From contig NZ_CANLTC010000007.1 in NCBI RefSeq assembly GCF_947493865.1, positions 1 to 64,000 of the forward strand: a stretch of DNA of 64,000 bases, given 5' to 3'. The position numbers and the translations under genes were made by a program. Each line of letters opens with the position of its first letter. Positions within the stretch are counted from its first letter, which is position 1. This document shows, piece by piece, positions 33,804-43,734 of the stretch. A model generated the notes under the pieces. That model worked only from the letters and a program-made list of their open reading frames with translations, had not been told where the DNA came from and ran no database searches. The stretch comes from an uncultured Halomonas sp. GTDB taxonomy: Bacteria > Pseudomonadota > Gammaproteobacteria > Pseudomonadales > Halomonadaceae.

Positions 33804-35630
33804 CTATTCGTTGAGATGCCGCTGCTGGGCGGTCAACCACTCCAGGGCACCTTGAGACGCGGCCCATTGGTCCCGCATCAGCGCCCGGTATTGCCAGGCC
33901 TCGGCCTTGGTGCCGGGCTCCGGCACCTCCAGCGCCAGCGGCACCGGGCGTGGGTTGTGGGCGCACATCATGGCGATGGCGTGGGCATTGAGTGCCTTTA
34001 CGGCACGCAACGAGTGTACGGCTTCATCAAGACGATGCAGACGAAACAGGGCCAAGGCGCGCCCCATCAATACACCCAGTAGCGGCCCCTCGTCCTCCGG
34101 CTCTTGTTGATCGCTGAGCTGCACCGCTTCCTCGTCACGCCCTTCCCGCAGCAACTGATCCAGCACCAGTTCCCGCAAGCCCAGGCTGTCCTGATCATCG
34201 AGCACCAACAGTCGCTCCGCCAGTTGCCGGGAGTTGCGCCGGGCACCACGCTCCATCCCGACCACTAGTGCCAGGCCGGTACGCAAGAGAAAGGCATTCT
34301 CCGCATCGTCCCAGGTAAAACGCCCCCCGGCTTCTTCTATTTGATCAAGCCAGTGCCCAAAACGCCGGGCCAGGGGTACGAAGAACATGTTGGCCATCCA
34401 GGGCAGGCTACCGAAACGACTTGCCAGGGCCACCGCCAGGGCTTGCACGACCTGGGGCGAATCGAGCCAGGCAGGGTTTTCATGCAAGGCATCGAGCCAC
34501 TCCGCGGCATGGGGCCAGGGGTCGCCCTCGAGCCCCAGCGCGGCCTCTTTATCGACCCCGATGAGAAAACGAGATTGCCAGGCGGCAAACAACGTGTCTT
34601 CCCGGGCGCTGGTGTGATATTCGAGCTGACCGTCCATCCTATGCTCGAGACGCAGCTCCGGCGCGCCTTCGAGACCTTCGAGCAGGGTTTGCAGATTGGT
34701 CAGCGGCACCGCCAGTGCCTCTTCGGAATTGACCATCTGTTCCGCCAGAGTAGCACCGGGATTGTCCGCCAGGTCGGCGAGAAACTGCAGCTGTTCCTCA
34801 TCGAGGTCGCCGTAGCGTGCCAGGCGACGGAACCAGAATCGCGCCCGTTCGCTGGCTTCCTCGGGATGGCCCTCATGCAACAGCAGCATGGCTTCGATAT
34901 ACGCAAGGGTGGGCGAATCAGGCAGCGTCTGTTGCGCGCGCACGAAGGCCTCCCTGGCACTTGCCAGGTCGTCGCTGTCAAGATGCATCAAACAGAGCCT
35001 TTCCAGTGCCACGCCGCGCAGAAATAGCGGACCATGCTCGAGCACATTATCGAGTAGCGTGGCCTTCTTGCGATTGAAGCCGCGATCTTGATAGATATCG
35101 ATGAGCAGTTCAAAGGCCGGCTCGGTCTGTTCCGGCAGTTGACTCCAATCCGTTGCCTCGAAAAGCGCTTCGAGCATTTGTTGGGCACGGCCCTGCTGGT
35201 TGCTCTCCGCTGCAATCAGACCTGCCTCGAGCAATGCCTGAGCCGGGGCTCGGCCACTTGCCAGCGCCGCCTTGAAAGCAGGCCCCGTCCACTCTCGCAG
35301 CGACAGCATCCACATCAAATGCTCGGGTACCGCCCCGGGCAAGGAGACGGCACCACAGCAATCCCGGCTCTTGCGCCCCGAATCGCACCAGCAAGGTTCA
35401 TTGTCCCCGGGGCGTGCCAAGGGTTCGGCAGCAAACTCCCGCCGTTCGAGAGGTGTCTGGTTCCATAGCTCCGGTGCCAGCGCCTGGGCCAGTGCCATGT
35501 CGCCTCCAAGGCTGCGCACACCATCGGTTCGGGCCCATGCCATCAACGCCGGGTAACGTTCATCCTGACGAATGGCATTCAGCGCACCGCTGGCATACTC
35601 CAGTAACTGTTCTACCCACATCGCCAGCAT
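33804..35630 (-). CDS. SEC-C motif protein with TPR-like helical repeats
   Basis: A 608-residue protein of unknown function. Near the N-terminus, PGDNEPCWCDSGRKSRDCCG (Cys80, Cys82, Cys91, Cys92) is a SEC-C zinc-binding motif with Cys in place of the final His. The rest is helical and leucine/alanine/glutamate-rich, with TPR-like stretches (about 190-270 and 480-560). SEC-C motifs often mediate protein or ribosome contacts, as in SecA. AGGAGG directly precedes the ATG at 35630. The MITE-like element lies immediately upstream. Confidence 0.7.
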   Translation of the reverse strand: MLAMWVEQLLEYASGALNAIRQDERYPALMAWARTDGVRSLGGDMALAQALAPELWNQTPLERREFAAEPLARPGDNEPCWCDSGRKSRDCCGAVSLPGAVPEHLMWMLSLREWTGPAFKAALASGRAPAQALLEAGLIAAESNQQGRAQQMLEALFEATDWSQLPEQTEPAFELLIDIYQDRGFNRKKATLLDNVLEHGPLFLRGVALERLCLMHLDSDDLASAREAFVRAQQTLPDSPTLAYIEAMLLLHEGHPEEASERARFWFRRLARYGDLDEEQLQFLADLADNPGATLAEQMVNSEEALAVPLTNLQTLLEGLEGAPELRLEHRMDGQLEYHTSAREDTLFAAWQSRFLIGVDKEAALGLEGDPWPHAAEWLDALHENPAWLDSPQVVQALAVALASRFGSLPWMANMFFVPLARRFGHWLDQIEEAGGRFTWDDAENAFLLRTGLALVVGMERGARRNSRQLAERLLVLDDQDSLGLRELVLDQLLREGRDEEAVQLSDQQEPEDEGPLLGVLMGRALALFRLHRLDEAVHSLRAVKALNAHAIAMMCAHNPRPVPLALEVPEPGTKAEAWQYRALMRDQWAASQGALEWLTAQQRHLNE

Positions 35631-35658
35631 CGCACCTCCTTGTCATAGTCGATTCATT

Positions 35659-35929
35659 CTAGGGCCTGTTGACGTTTCATTCACGGCCGCGCTGGCGCCA
35701 GTTTTTATTCGGGGCAAGGCAGGAGGAGAGAAATTTGGTTATTCCAAATGAACGACGACTAACGCAGCAGCGGATAAAAACTGGCCCAGCCCTTCGGGTT
35801 GCGCAGCAAAAAGCGCCATTCTGCGTTGCGAAACGTGAAAAGGGAATAACCCTTCCCTGCGCTTCGCGCCTTGTCTGACACTTTTTGATGCAGCAACGCG
35901 GTTCGCGATGAAACGTCAACAGGCCCTAG
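35659..35929. mobile_element. MITE-like element with perfect 22-bp terminal inverted repeats
   Basis: 35659-35680 and 35908-35929 are perfect inverted copies over 22 bases (starting CTAGGGCCTGTTGACG), with weaker complementarity extending inward. The 271-bp element has no plausible gene. Internal inverted repeats (GCCAGTTTTTAT near 35697-35709 against ATAAAAACTGGC near 35774-35786) would give a branched fold. CTAG at both outer ends may be a target duplication. It fills most of the 431-base gap between the SEC-C gene and the 636-residue gene; 35930-36061 shows nothing else beyond a ribosome site. Confidence 0.75.
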
Positions 35930-36061
35930 CATGACGCCATTTTTCGCTCACGGCGTCACTTACGCTAGCGGGCCGACCTCCCGGGTGCTAGGGTGGCGTC
36001 CATCGGCTTCTAGCCTGTATATCGTCGTTACTCTCTTCTTGTCATATCAAGGATTCATGTC

Positions 36062-37972
36062 GTGGGATTGCCCTTCCGCCGTTCGGCAAGAAATGCCAGC
36101 GAGACATCTCATATTCGTCTGGAACGCGAAGGGCGCGACGAGATCAAGCGCATCACCTCGGCAGTCGAAAAAGTGCCCTGGACGGTCAGTCTGCTGCAGA
36201 TCCTGTGGACCGCCGGGCCGGTTACCCTGCTGGGCGCCTGGGGCGGCTTCCTGCTGGGCTATGGTAAAGCGCCCACCGCCGAGAATTACGTCTTCTTCAT
36301 TTCTTATACGGTCATCACCGGTGCCGCGGGTATCATCGCCAATCTTGCATACAGCCTCACCGGAGGGCGCAAGGCGGAAAGAACCGCCAACAAGATCGAG
36401 CGGGTCATTCGGAGCCTGCCGGATCTGTTGCTGGCGACCCGCAACCTGATCGTCGAAAGCCTGGAGGGCGATGCCCGGCGACGCGAAGCCGCCGCCATGC
36501 TGTTGCGCAAGCAGGATCTTTCTCCCCAGGGCGTGGAATTGGCGGCCATCGAGCTGCTCGACGATCGCGACAGCGCCCGTATCATCGCCCAGATCGACAT
36601 TTATCGACGTGTCGGCCAGCATGCGCGCATTCGCGATCTGATTGCCTTCTATCGCGAGATCATCGATCCACAACTTCAAGAACTCGCTGAGCTGGTGCCG
36701 GAAGCCACGGCGCTACTGCGTCAGCGCTTCGAGGGACAGGCGCCGAATCTACGCCGCGGTGTAGAACGCGATGACAACTTCATCGAGCGGGTGCTGGCGG
36801 CCACTGAACAGAACAACGAGCTGTTGATGACGCTGCAGGACGTGGAAGAGATGCTGATCCTGGCGTTTGAGCTGATCAGCGGTCGCAAGATTCCCATGCT
36901 CTCCTTCGAGTATCGTGGTCGTTGGCGTCTGGCCCAGGCTTTCGACAACCTCGAGAAGACCCGTGCGCAGCACCGGATTGCCCAGGCCACCGGCCTGTCG
37001 CGGCTCAAGGCGCTGACCGCCTATCTGGCGGAGCAGTCCGGCACGCTGGTTGCGGATGCGGCTGGCGGTCTACGCGCCGAGATTCTGGTGGAACGTTCCC
37101 AGCAGGCGATGGATGCGCTGGCCGAGCAGATTCAGCACCTTGCCCAGGCAGTCCTCAGTGGACAGACGGAGCGCAAGGCGGCATTGAAAACCAAATCCGA
37201 TCTTCTGGCCAATGCGCTCGGGCTTTATCGCAGCACTCTGGAGGCCTATTCCCAGGTTGGGCGCAGCCATGCCCAGCTACTCAAGGCGGCGCAGCAGTGG
37301 GAAACCATCAGCACCGATCATGCGGATCGCGATACGCGCCTGCGCCTGGGCCCCGGTCGCCGGGGCTTGCGCATCCGCGAGCACGTGATTGCGCTCGATG
37401 ACACCGCAAAGGCGCAGGTATGCAAGCATCTCGATCGGCATATCAAGGCAACGAAGGCTGACCGCGAGCGACGGCGCAATCCTCATCTGATCGATCGGGA
37501 TCAGCTGCTGGCAACCGGAGTGGATGCGGGCAAGCGCCTGGCCATCGAGATCGCTCTGGCATTGGAACCCCATATCGAGCTTTCCCGGCCCCGGGTGCAA
37601 AGAGCCATCAATGGCTCGAATGCCGCGGATTTCGGCCAGCTCGAGCCCAATCTTTCAGCGACGGCGAAGGCGGCACTGGGAGCTGCCATGGTGCGAGAGA
37701 TCGATGTGGACCTCTCTCGCACGGCGGAGTCCCTGGCCTTGGCGCTGGTACGCCACTATCGGGTCGAACTCGACCCGGAGGCCAAGGCGTTTCTCATCAA
37801 ACAGTATGGCGCCCGGGAAGCGACCCTGAACATGTTGTCCAACTATCTTTCCAATACGGCGGGTGGCGAGGTACGCAACGTCAGCTATCTGAGCCAGCGG
37901 CCCGCAGTCGTAAGCTCCCCAAATCGTGATTGGTACAGGGCGCTGGTGCAGGCCCGCCGTGCCCTGAAATGA
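36062..37972 (+). CDS. Unknown 636-residue membrane-anchored helical protein
   Basis: I do not recognise this protein. It starts at a GTG at 36062 with AAGGA at 36049-36053. Residues about 40-60 and 75-98 are two hydrophobic helices (VSLLQILWTAGPVTLLGAWG and YVFFISYTVITGAAGIIANL), followed by a long, mainly helical, charged cytoplasmic region with likely coiled coil between 270 and 410. There is an Arg-rich patch (RLRLGPGRRGLRIREH) in the middle. No catalytic motif is visible. Neighbours are the MITE-like element and a convergent AarF/UbiB-type kinase with three bases between stops. Confidence 0.75.
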   Translation: MGLPFRRSARNASETSHIRLEREGRDEIKRITSAVEKVPWTVSLLQILWTAGPVTLLGAWGGFLLGYGKAPTAENYVFFISYTVITGAAGIIANLAYSLTGGRKAERTANKIERVIRSLPDLLLATRNLIVESLEGDARRREAAAMLLRKQDLSPQGVELAAIELLDDRDSARIIAQIDIYRRVGQHARIRDLIAFYREIIDPQLQELAELVPEATALLRQRFEGQAPNLRRGVERDDNFIERVLAATEQNNELLMTLQDVEEMLILAFELISGRKIPMLSFEYRGRWRLAQAFDNLEKTRAQHRIAQATGLSRLKALTAYLAEQSGTLVADAAGGLRAEILVERSQQAMDALAEQIQHLAQAVLSGQTERKAALKTKSDLLANALGLYRSTLEAYSQVGRSHAQLLKAAQQWETISTDHADRDTRLRLGPGRRGLRIREHVIALDDTAKAQVCKHLDRHIKATKADRERRRNPHLIDRDQLLATGVDAGKRLAIEIALALEPHIELSRPRVQRAINGSNAADFGQLEPNLSATAKAALGAAMVREIDVDLSRTAESLALALVRHYRVELDPEAKAFLIKQYGAREATLNMLSNYLSNTAGGEVRNVSYLSQRPAVVSSPNRDWYRALVQARRALK

Positions 37973-37975
37973 CGC

Positions 37976-39226
37976 TCAGGCGACGCTGTTCGCCCAGGCG
38001 ATCAACGGCTGGCTGCGGGCATGCATGTCGAGCCTCGCCTGCAGTCGCACCAGGTTCCAGTAATGACCGTTGAGTACCCGGGAGAGCAGTAGCGTATCCG
38101 CGGGAGGTTGCAGGCGATCCATTGCCGCCCAGACCCGAGGGCTCAAGTCCCGCAGACGCCGATGCACCCGCACATCGCCGAAGTTCTGCACACCCGGCGC
38201 AAACAGCGGCGCGATGGCCTCGGCGGATTCGCGATACAGCGCCAGCGGTGCGCCCTCGCCCTGACGTCCGCCCATCTTGCGCAGTGCCTCATCCATGGCC
38301 ATGGCGTCCTGCTCCAGCGTTGCCTGGAGTAGCTCGATCATCTGCTTCAAGCGTGATTCCGGCACCGCTATCACTGCCCCAAGATCGTAGAGAATCAATC
38401 GCCCTTGCCCGTCACAGGCAAAATTGCCCGCATGAGGATCGGCATGCAGTTCGCCGTGGGTGAATAACTCTTCCGTCAGCCAATCCGCCAGATGAGTGGC
38501 GATTTGCTGGCGTCGCTCATCCTCGGCACCTTCAAGATCACGTAGCGGCGTACCGGGGACATAACGTATGGCAAGCACCTTCTCGCCGCTCAGTGCCATC
38601 AAGGGTTCGGGAATGAGCAACCAGTCGAGATGGGCATACCGCTCGCGATAGCGCGCAAGCGCCGCGGCTTCGGCAAGATAGTCGAGCTCTTTACGCAGAC
38701 TTTCCGCCAGCTCGTCGAAGAGCGCATCGAGTCTTGCCTGGGGGACCTTGAACCAGCGACCGAGGCGCATGATGCGACGTACCTGGGTCAGGTCACTTTC
38801 CAGCACCGCTGCAAGGCCTGGGTACTGCACCTTGAGCACGACGATTTCACCCTCTTGAGTTCGCGCGCGATGCACCTGGCCCATGGAAGCACTGGCGAAC
38901 GGGGTCGTTTCGACCTCCGCGAAAACGCGATCGAAATCGCCATACTGCGCTTCCAGGCTCTCGCGAATGCGTGACCAAGGCATCGGTTTCGCCTGACGCT
39001 GCAACCGCGCCAGTTCATCGGCCAGGTCCGGGGGCAATAGATCGTCCCATTGGGAAACGATCTGGGCCAGTTTCATGGCTGGCCCCTTGAGCTCGGAAAG
39101 TCCTTCGAAAAGGGCTTCGCCAAGGGCACGCCAGTCGCTTTTGCCTCCCAGGCGACTACGCAGCAAGGCACCTCCGGTTCTTGCGCCGAGCCCCAGCAAC
39201 CGTCGGGATCTTCCACGCTCACGCAT
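37976..39226 (-). CDS. AarF/ABC1/UbiB-family atypical kinase
   Basis: A 416-residue protein-kinase-like fold protein. The family KxGQ-like helix reads LKGPAMKLAQIVSQWDDLLP. ASMGQVHRA is the Ala-rich nucleotide loop; VVLKVQYPG has the conserved Lys; GELHADPHAGNFACD and LILYDLGAV are the catalytic and metal-binding regions. UbiB relatives support ubiquinone or lipid-linked metabolism; it lacks the C-terminal membrane helices of E. coli UbiB, and no ubi genes are adjacent. The ribosome site is weak. Confidence 0.87.
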   Translation of the reverse strand: MRERGRSRRLLGLGARTGGALLRSRLGGKSDWRALGEALFEGLSELKGPAMKLAQIVSQWDDLLPPDLADELARLQRQAKPMPWSRIRESLEAQYGDFDRVFAEVETTPFASASMGQVHRARTQEGEIVVLKVQYPGLAAVLESDLTQVRRIMRLGRWFKVPQARLDALFDELAESLRKELDYLAEAAALARYRERYAHLDWLLIPEPLMALSGEKVLAIRYVPGTPLRDLEGAEDERRQQIATHLADWLTEELFTHGELHADPHAGNFACDGQGRLILYDLGAVIAVPESRLKQMIELLQATLEQDAMAMDEALRKMGGRQGEGAPLALYRESAEAIAPLFAPGVQNFGDVRVHRRLRDLSPRVWAAMDRLQPPADTLLLSRVLNGHYWNLVRLQARLDMHARSQPLIAWANSVA

Positions 39227-39289
39227 AATGATACAAACCTTGTACTAAATTTATATCAGCGTACACCCAATGCGCTGCGAAAGGTATGG

Positions 39290-40660
39290 TCAAATGTTCG
39301 CCATCACCAGCGATGCAATCCCAAAATAGATCACCACGCCGCAGGCATCGATCAGGGTCGTGACCAGGGGCCCGGAAGCGGTGGCCGGGTCCCAGCCGAG
39401 TCGATCGAGCACGAAGGGCAGACACAACCCCAGCAGACTGCCGGCCAGCACGATGATGGTCATGCTCATGGCAACCACCAGCATGAGCATTTCACCTCCC
39501 CGCATGAAGCCGATCGGGGACACGGCCAGCGCCATGGACAGCCCCAGGCCGGCGGCAATCAACAGCTCGCGACCCAACAGCTTGCCCCAGTCCTTGAAAG
39601 CGATATCCCCGGTCGCCAAGCCCCGCACGGTCAACGTCGAGGCCTGGGCGCCAGCGTTACCGCCGCTGTCGATCAGCAGCGGCAGAAAGAACACCAGCGC
39701 CACCTGGGCAGCGATGAGATCCTCGAAGTAGGCGATACCGGCGCCGGAAAACAGGTTGCCAAACACCAGCAGCACCAGCCAGACGATGCGCTTGCGATAC
39801 AGGCTCCATAAAGAAGTGCGGCCGACACCGTTTTCGAGGACGCCTATCGAGGCGCCCTTGTGAATATCCTCGGTGGCTTCCGCCTGAACCACATCCAGCA
39901 CATCGTCATGGGTCACGATACCGACCATTCGCTCCTTTTCATCCACCACCGGCACTGCCAGCAGGTCGTAGCGTGCCACCAGACGCGCCACCTCTTCTCG
40001 AGGCGTATCGACCTGGGTGTGAATCACATCCTTGATCATCAAATCGTCGATATAAGCGCTGGGACGTGCCACCAATAGCTGCCGAAGGGACCATGTTCCC
40101 GCCAGTTGACCGCCATCATCGAGGACATAAATTTGATAGACGGTTTCGGCATCCGGTGCGGTCTGCCGCACTCGCATCAGCGCCTGGGCAGCGGTCAAGC
40201 CACTGGGAATGGCGACATAGTCCGAGGTCATCACCGCCCCGGCGGTGCCTTCCTCATAGCTTGCCAGGCGCCGTAATTCCTCCCGCTTGCGGTGGGCCAT
40301 ACGCCGCAACAGTGCCTCACGACGGTCTATCTCCAGCAGGTGGTACAGGTCCGCCCGGTCGTCTCCGCTCATCTCCTCGAGAATCTCGAGCAGTGCCTGA
40401 TCGGTAAGGCGTTCCACCAGGGACTTCTGCAACCACTTGGGCAAATGGCCGTATACATGTGAACGACGTATCAGAGGCAAATGCTCGAGCAGCACCAAGG
40501 CGCCAGTCATGTCGTCCTGCTGATCGACAAGCTCTTCCAGCAGCTCGGCAATATCCGCGGCACGTATCTCTGCCAGATGCTCTGCAAGCTCCTGATGATC
40601 CTGGCCCAGCGCAGCGAGCACGATGGCCTTGTGATCCGGTTGGTTATTGCCCCTGGTCAT
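39290..40660 (-). CDS. mgtE: Magnesium transporter MgtE
   Basis: A 456-residue Mg2+ channel: N-terminal acidic helical domain (about 1-130), paired CBS domains (about 135-255) that sense Mg2+, then five membrane helices with the pore motif SGGNAGAQASTLTVRGLATGDI. The start is ATG 40660 with GAGGA just upstream; an in-frame TTG at 40672 is not needed. The gene is divergent from topB; the 196-base gap (40661-40856) shows no recognisable riboswitch. Confidence 0.93.
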   Translation of the reverse strand: MTRGNNQPDHKAIVLAALGQDHQELAEHLAEIRAADIAELLEELVDQQDDMTGALVLLEHLPLIRRSHVYGHLPKWLQKSLVERLTDQALLEILEEMSGDDRADLYHLLEIDRREALLRRMAHRKREELRRLASYEEGTAGAVMTSDYVAIPSGLTAAQALMRVRQTAPDAETVYQIYVLDDGGQLAGTWSLRQLLVARPSAYIDDLMIKDVIHTQVDTPREEVARLVARYDLLAVPVVDEKERMVGIVTHDDVLDVVQAEATEDIHKGASIGVLENGVGRTSLWSLYRKRIVWLVLLVFGNLFSGAGIAYFEDLIAAQVALVFFLPLLIDSGGNAGAQASTLTVRGLATGDIAFKDWGKLLGRELLIAAGLGLSMALAVSPIGFMRGGEMLMLVVAMSMTIIVLAGSLLGLCLPFVLDRLGWDPATASGPLVTTLIDACGVVIYFGIASLVMANI

Positions 40661-40856
40661 GACGTTCCTCAATTAGCGAGCAAATGATCATTGTAGCAAT
40701 GAAACGATTTTTCAGAGCGCAGGCTCTCGTATTCACCCCGGACAACGCGAGCCTCTCGGGTTCTCTGTATCGACGTTCCTCTGGCAAGCTGCCTGCAATA
40801 CTGGAAGAATGTCCACGCTTTTCTTTTTATTCTTCACTCTGCTCAGGATGTCAGGC

Positions 40857-42821
40857 ATGCGTGTCATCATCGCCGAAAAACCCAGCCTGGCCCGGGCCAT
40901 CGCCGATGCGCTGCCCGGCTCGGCGAAACGCAACGACGGGGCCATTCAAGTCGGCGATACCATCGTCAGCTGGTGCCTGGGGCACTTGCTGGAGCAGGCA
41001 CCGCCGGATGCCTACGACCCTCGCTACAAGCAGTGGCGCCTCGATCACCTGCCCATCGTTCCTGAGCACTGGAAACTGATGCCACGCAGCAAGGCCCGCG
41101 GCCAGCTCAAGGTGTTACGCGGCCTGCTCAAGCAAGCCAGTGAAGTCGTGCATGCCGGTGACCCGGATCGTGAGGGCCAGCTGCTGGTCCAGGAAGTCAT
41201 CGAATACCTTGGCTGGAAAGGCCCGGTCAGCCGGTTGTTGATCAATGATCTCAACCGACCGGCGGTCAGGCAGGCCCTTGCCCGAACCGAGGACAACCGC
41301 CTTTACCAGCCGCTTTATCGGGCGGCGGAGGCGCGCTCCCGGGCCGACTGGCTGTACGGCATCAATCTGTCCCGGGCCTGGACGCTGACCGGACGCCAAG
41401 CCGGTCACGACGGCGTGCTCTCGGTAGGTCGAGTGCAGACGCCGGTACTGGGGCTGGTGGTGCGTCGGGACCTGGAAATCGCCCGTTTCGTGCCGCGTCC
41501 CTTTCATGTGCTATGGGCGGATTTCAAGGTCGATCAGGGCATCGTGCGCGGCTGGTGGCAGCCCGGCGAGCAGCACCCCCTGGACGATCAGGGTCGGCTG
41601 CTTCAGCGCGGCCCTGCGGAGTCACTGGTCGCACAGCTGCCAGGCGCCGTGGGTGCGGTCTCGAAGCTGGAGGCACGTACCAAGCGCCAGGCCCCACCGC
41701 TGCCCTATTCCCTGTCCGCGTTGCAGGTCGATGCCGCCCGGCGCTACAAGCTCTCAGCGAAGGCGGTACTCGATACCTGCCAATCCCTTTACGAACGCCA
41801 TCGCCTGATCACCTACCCTCGATCCGACTGCCGCTATCTGCCCGAGGCTCACTTGCCGGAGACGCGCAAGACACTCCAGGGCGCCTGCGCCGATGACCCC
41901 ACCTTGGCGGGCTGGCTTGCGAATGCGGACTTCACACTGCGCTCCAAGGCCTGGAACGACAAGCAGGTCGGCGCCCACCACGCGCTTGCGCCCACCGGCC
42001 TGCGACCGGATTTCGCGCGGCTTTCCGCCAGCGAGGCAAACGTCTTTCGGCTCATCGCCCGTAACGTGCTGGCGCAGTTCTACCCCGCGCTGCAGACCCG
42101 GGAGGTCAAGGTGGAGTTCAACGTGCTGGACGAGCGGTTCCGCGCCCAGGGCCAGGAAATTCTCGTGCCCGGCTGGAAGCCCTTGTTTACCACCCGGGAC
42201 GAGGCGCCGCCCCTGCCATCGATGCGGGAAGGCGAACAAGCCACGGTGGTCGATCAAGCGGTGGAAGACCGAGAAACCCGCCCACCGGAACCCTTCACCG
42301 ATGCCAGCCTGATCAAGGCCATGATGAACATTGCGCGTTACGTGGAGGACCCGGAGGTCAAGCGCACATTGCGGGATACCGATGGCCTGGGTACCGAAGC
42401 CACTCGTGCCGGCATTCTCGAGACGTTGCTCGATCGTCGCTATCTGGTGCGCCAGGGTAGCGCGCTGCGCGCCACCCGCACCGGCAACGCGTTGATCAAC
42501 GCATTGCCGGACGCCGCGACCCGACCGGAGCGCACGGCACTATGGGAGCAGCGCCTGCGGGCCATCGCCGAAGGCGGCGATCAGGCCGCGCCGTTCATGA
42601 CGAGTCTAGTCGCCGATCTGCATACGCTGCTGGCTAGCGCCGACGCAGAGCGCATGCGTCAGGCGTTGAGCAGCGCCGAAGGCTTCGAGGCTGCTGTCGT
42701 CAAACGCAGTCGTGGCAAGACCCCACGTCGAAGCACAGCGAGTAAGCGCACCAGGAACACGTCTGGAACGACCAAGCGCGCCCCACGCAGCAACCGCCGC
42801 ACCAAGACGACGAACTCATGA
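40857..42821 (+). CDS. topB: DNA topoisomerase III
   Basis: Type IA topoisomerase (654 residues, as in E. coli TopB 653). N-terminal TOPRIM domain with VIIAEKPSLARAIADALPG and DPDREGQLL; the active-site Tyr is in LITYPRSDCRYL. The C-terminus is basic, Lys/Arg/Thr-rich and lacks zinc ribbons, as usual for TopB. ATG 40857 starts the conserved MRVIIAEKPS; AGGA at 40845-40848 precedes it. Its stop overlaps the following gene by four bases (ATGA). Confidence 0.95.
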   Translation: MRVIIAEKPSLARAIADALPGSAKRNDGAIQVGDTIVSWCLGHLLEQAPPDAYDPRYKQWRLDHLPIVPEHWKLMPRSKARGQLKVLRGLLKQASEVVHAGDPDREGQLLVQEVIEYLGWKGPVSRLLINDLNRPAVRQALARTEDNRLYQPLYRAAEARSRADWLYGINLSRAWTLTGRQAGHDGVLSVGRVQTPVLGLVVRRDLEIARFVPRPFHVLWADFKVDQGIVRGWWQPGEQHPLDDQGRLLQRGPAESLVAQLPGAVGAVSKLEARTKRQAPPLPYSLSALQVDAARRYKLSAKAVLDTCQSLYERHRLITYPRSDCRYLPEAHLPETRKTLQGACADDPTLAGWLANADFTLRSKAWNDKQVGAHHALAPTGLRPDFARLSASEANVFRLIARNVLAQFYPALQTREVKVEFNVLDERFRAQGQEILVPGWKPLFTTRDEAPPLPSMREGEQATVVDQAVEDRETRPPEPFTDASLIKAMMNIARYVEDPEVKRTLRDTDGLGTEATRAGILETLLDRRYLVRQGSALRATRTGNALINALPDAATRPERTALWEQRLRAIAEGGDQAAPFMTSLVADLHTLLASADAERMRQALSSAEGFEAAVVKRSRGKTPRRSTASKRTRNTSGTTKRAPRSNRRTKTTNS

Positions 42822-43711
42822 CCGATACAACGCTGATTTTAGGTCCCGGCGCCCTGGGGCGTCTGTTGGCCGCCTATCTTGGGCAACCCTATCTTGAACA
42901 ACAGAACAGGATTGCGCTGGTCGACCGCAAGGCGTCGTCTCGCCCCATCAACCTAGTGACCCCGGAAGGCGAAACGCTGAGCCGTTTAGTGCCTCGCATC
43001 GCCGCCGACCAGGCGCCACGACAACCGATGGTGGTGCATCTCACCACCAAGGCCTACGCCGCCGAACAGGCCCTTGCGGTACTTGCCGAGCATATCGACC
43101 CCGCTACGCCGTTGGTGCTGTGGCAGAACGGCTTTCGGGTGCAGGAACCGTTGACCCAGCGCTGGCAAGGCCCGGTGTTGTGCGCCACCACCACGGAAGG
43201 CGCCTATACCCAGGGCGCGGACGGCGTGGTACATGCCGGGCACGGACATACCTTCATCGGTCATCTCGGCGGTGGCTATTCCGATCTTGCAAAACGCGTT
43301 GCGGGAACACTCGGTACGAGCGGACTAGCCGCCGCGCCTTGCGGCGACATTCGCCACCGACTATGGCACAAGCTCGCCGTCAACGCCGCCATCAACCCGC
43401 TAGTGGCCCGCTACCGGATTCGCAATGGCCAACTGCGCGATCGGCCCTTCCGGCCCATGGTCGCCGCCCTCATCGATGAGATTGATTCGATCATGCGGGC
43501 AGAAAGCATCCCACCTCCCGAGCACGGCTGGGAGGCGATGATCTGGAAGGTAGTCGACACCACGAGCAACAACCGCGCCTCGATGCTGCAGGACGTGCTG
43601 GCTGGCCGCCCCACCGAGCGCGACGCCATTCTAGGGCCACTGCGAGAGGCAGCCGAGCGACATGGCATCGCCGCGCCGCGACTCGATGCCTTGTGGGACA
43701 ACAGCCCATAG
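42818..43711 (+). CDS. Ketopantoate reductase family protein
   Basis: A 297-residue PanE/ApbA-type NADP-dependent reductase that would convert 2-dehydropantoate to pantoate in coenzyme A synthesis. LILGPGALGRLLAAYL is the N-terminal dinucleotide-binding motif; LWHKLAVNAAINPLVAR has the catalytic Lys and Asn; NNRASMLQDVLAGRPTERDAI holds the family's C-terminal substrate block. The four-base overlap with topB suggests coupled expression. Paralogues with other substrates exist, so panE is not asserted. Confidence 0.82.
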   Translation: MTDTTLILGPGALGRLLAAYLGQPYLEQQNRIALVDRKASSRPINLVTPEGETLSRLVPRIAADQAPRQPMVVHLTTKAYAAEQALAVLAEHIDPATPLVLWQNGFRVQEPLTQRWQGPVLCATTTEGAYTQGADGVVHAGHGHTFIGHLGGGYSDLAKRVAGTLGTSGLAAAPCGDIRHRLWHKLAVNAAINPLVARYRIRNGQLRDRPFRPMVAALIDEIDSIMRAESIPPPEHGWEAMIWKVVDTTSNNRASMLQDVLAGRPTERDAILGPLREAAERHGIAAPRLDALWDNSP

Positions 43712-43734
43712 GATGGGCTTTCCCGTGGGTAAGC

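Noticed and set aside
40661..40856. Magnesium riboswitch before mgtE
   Set aside because: No M-box-like conserved elements were recognisable and these are typical of Firmicutes.
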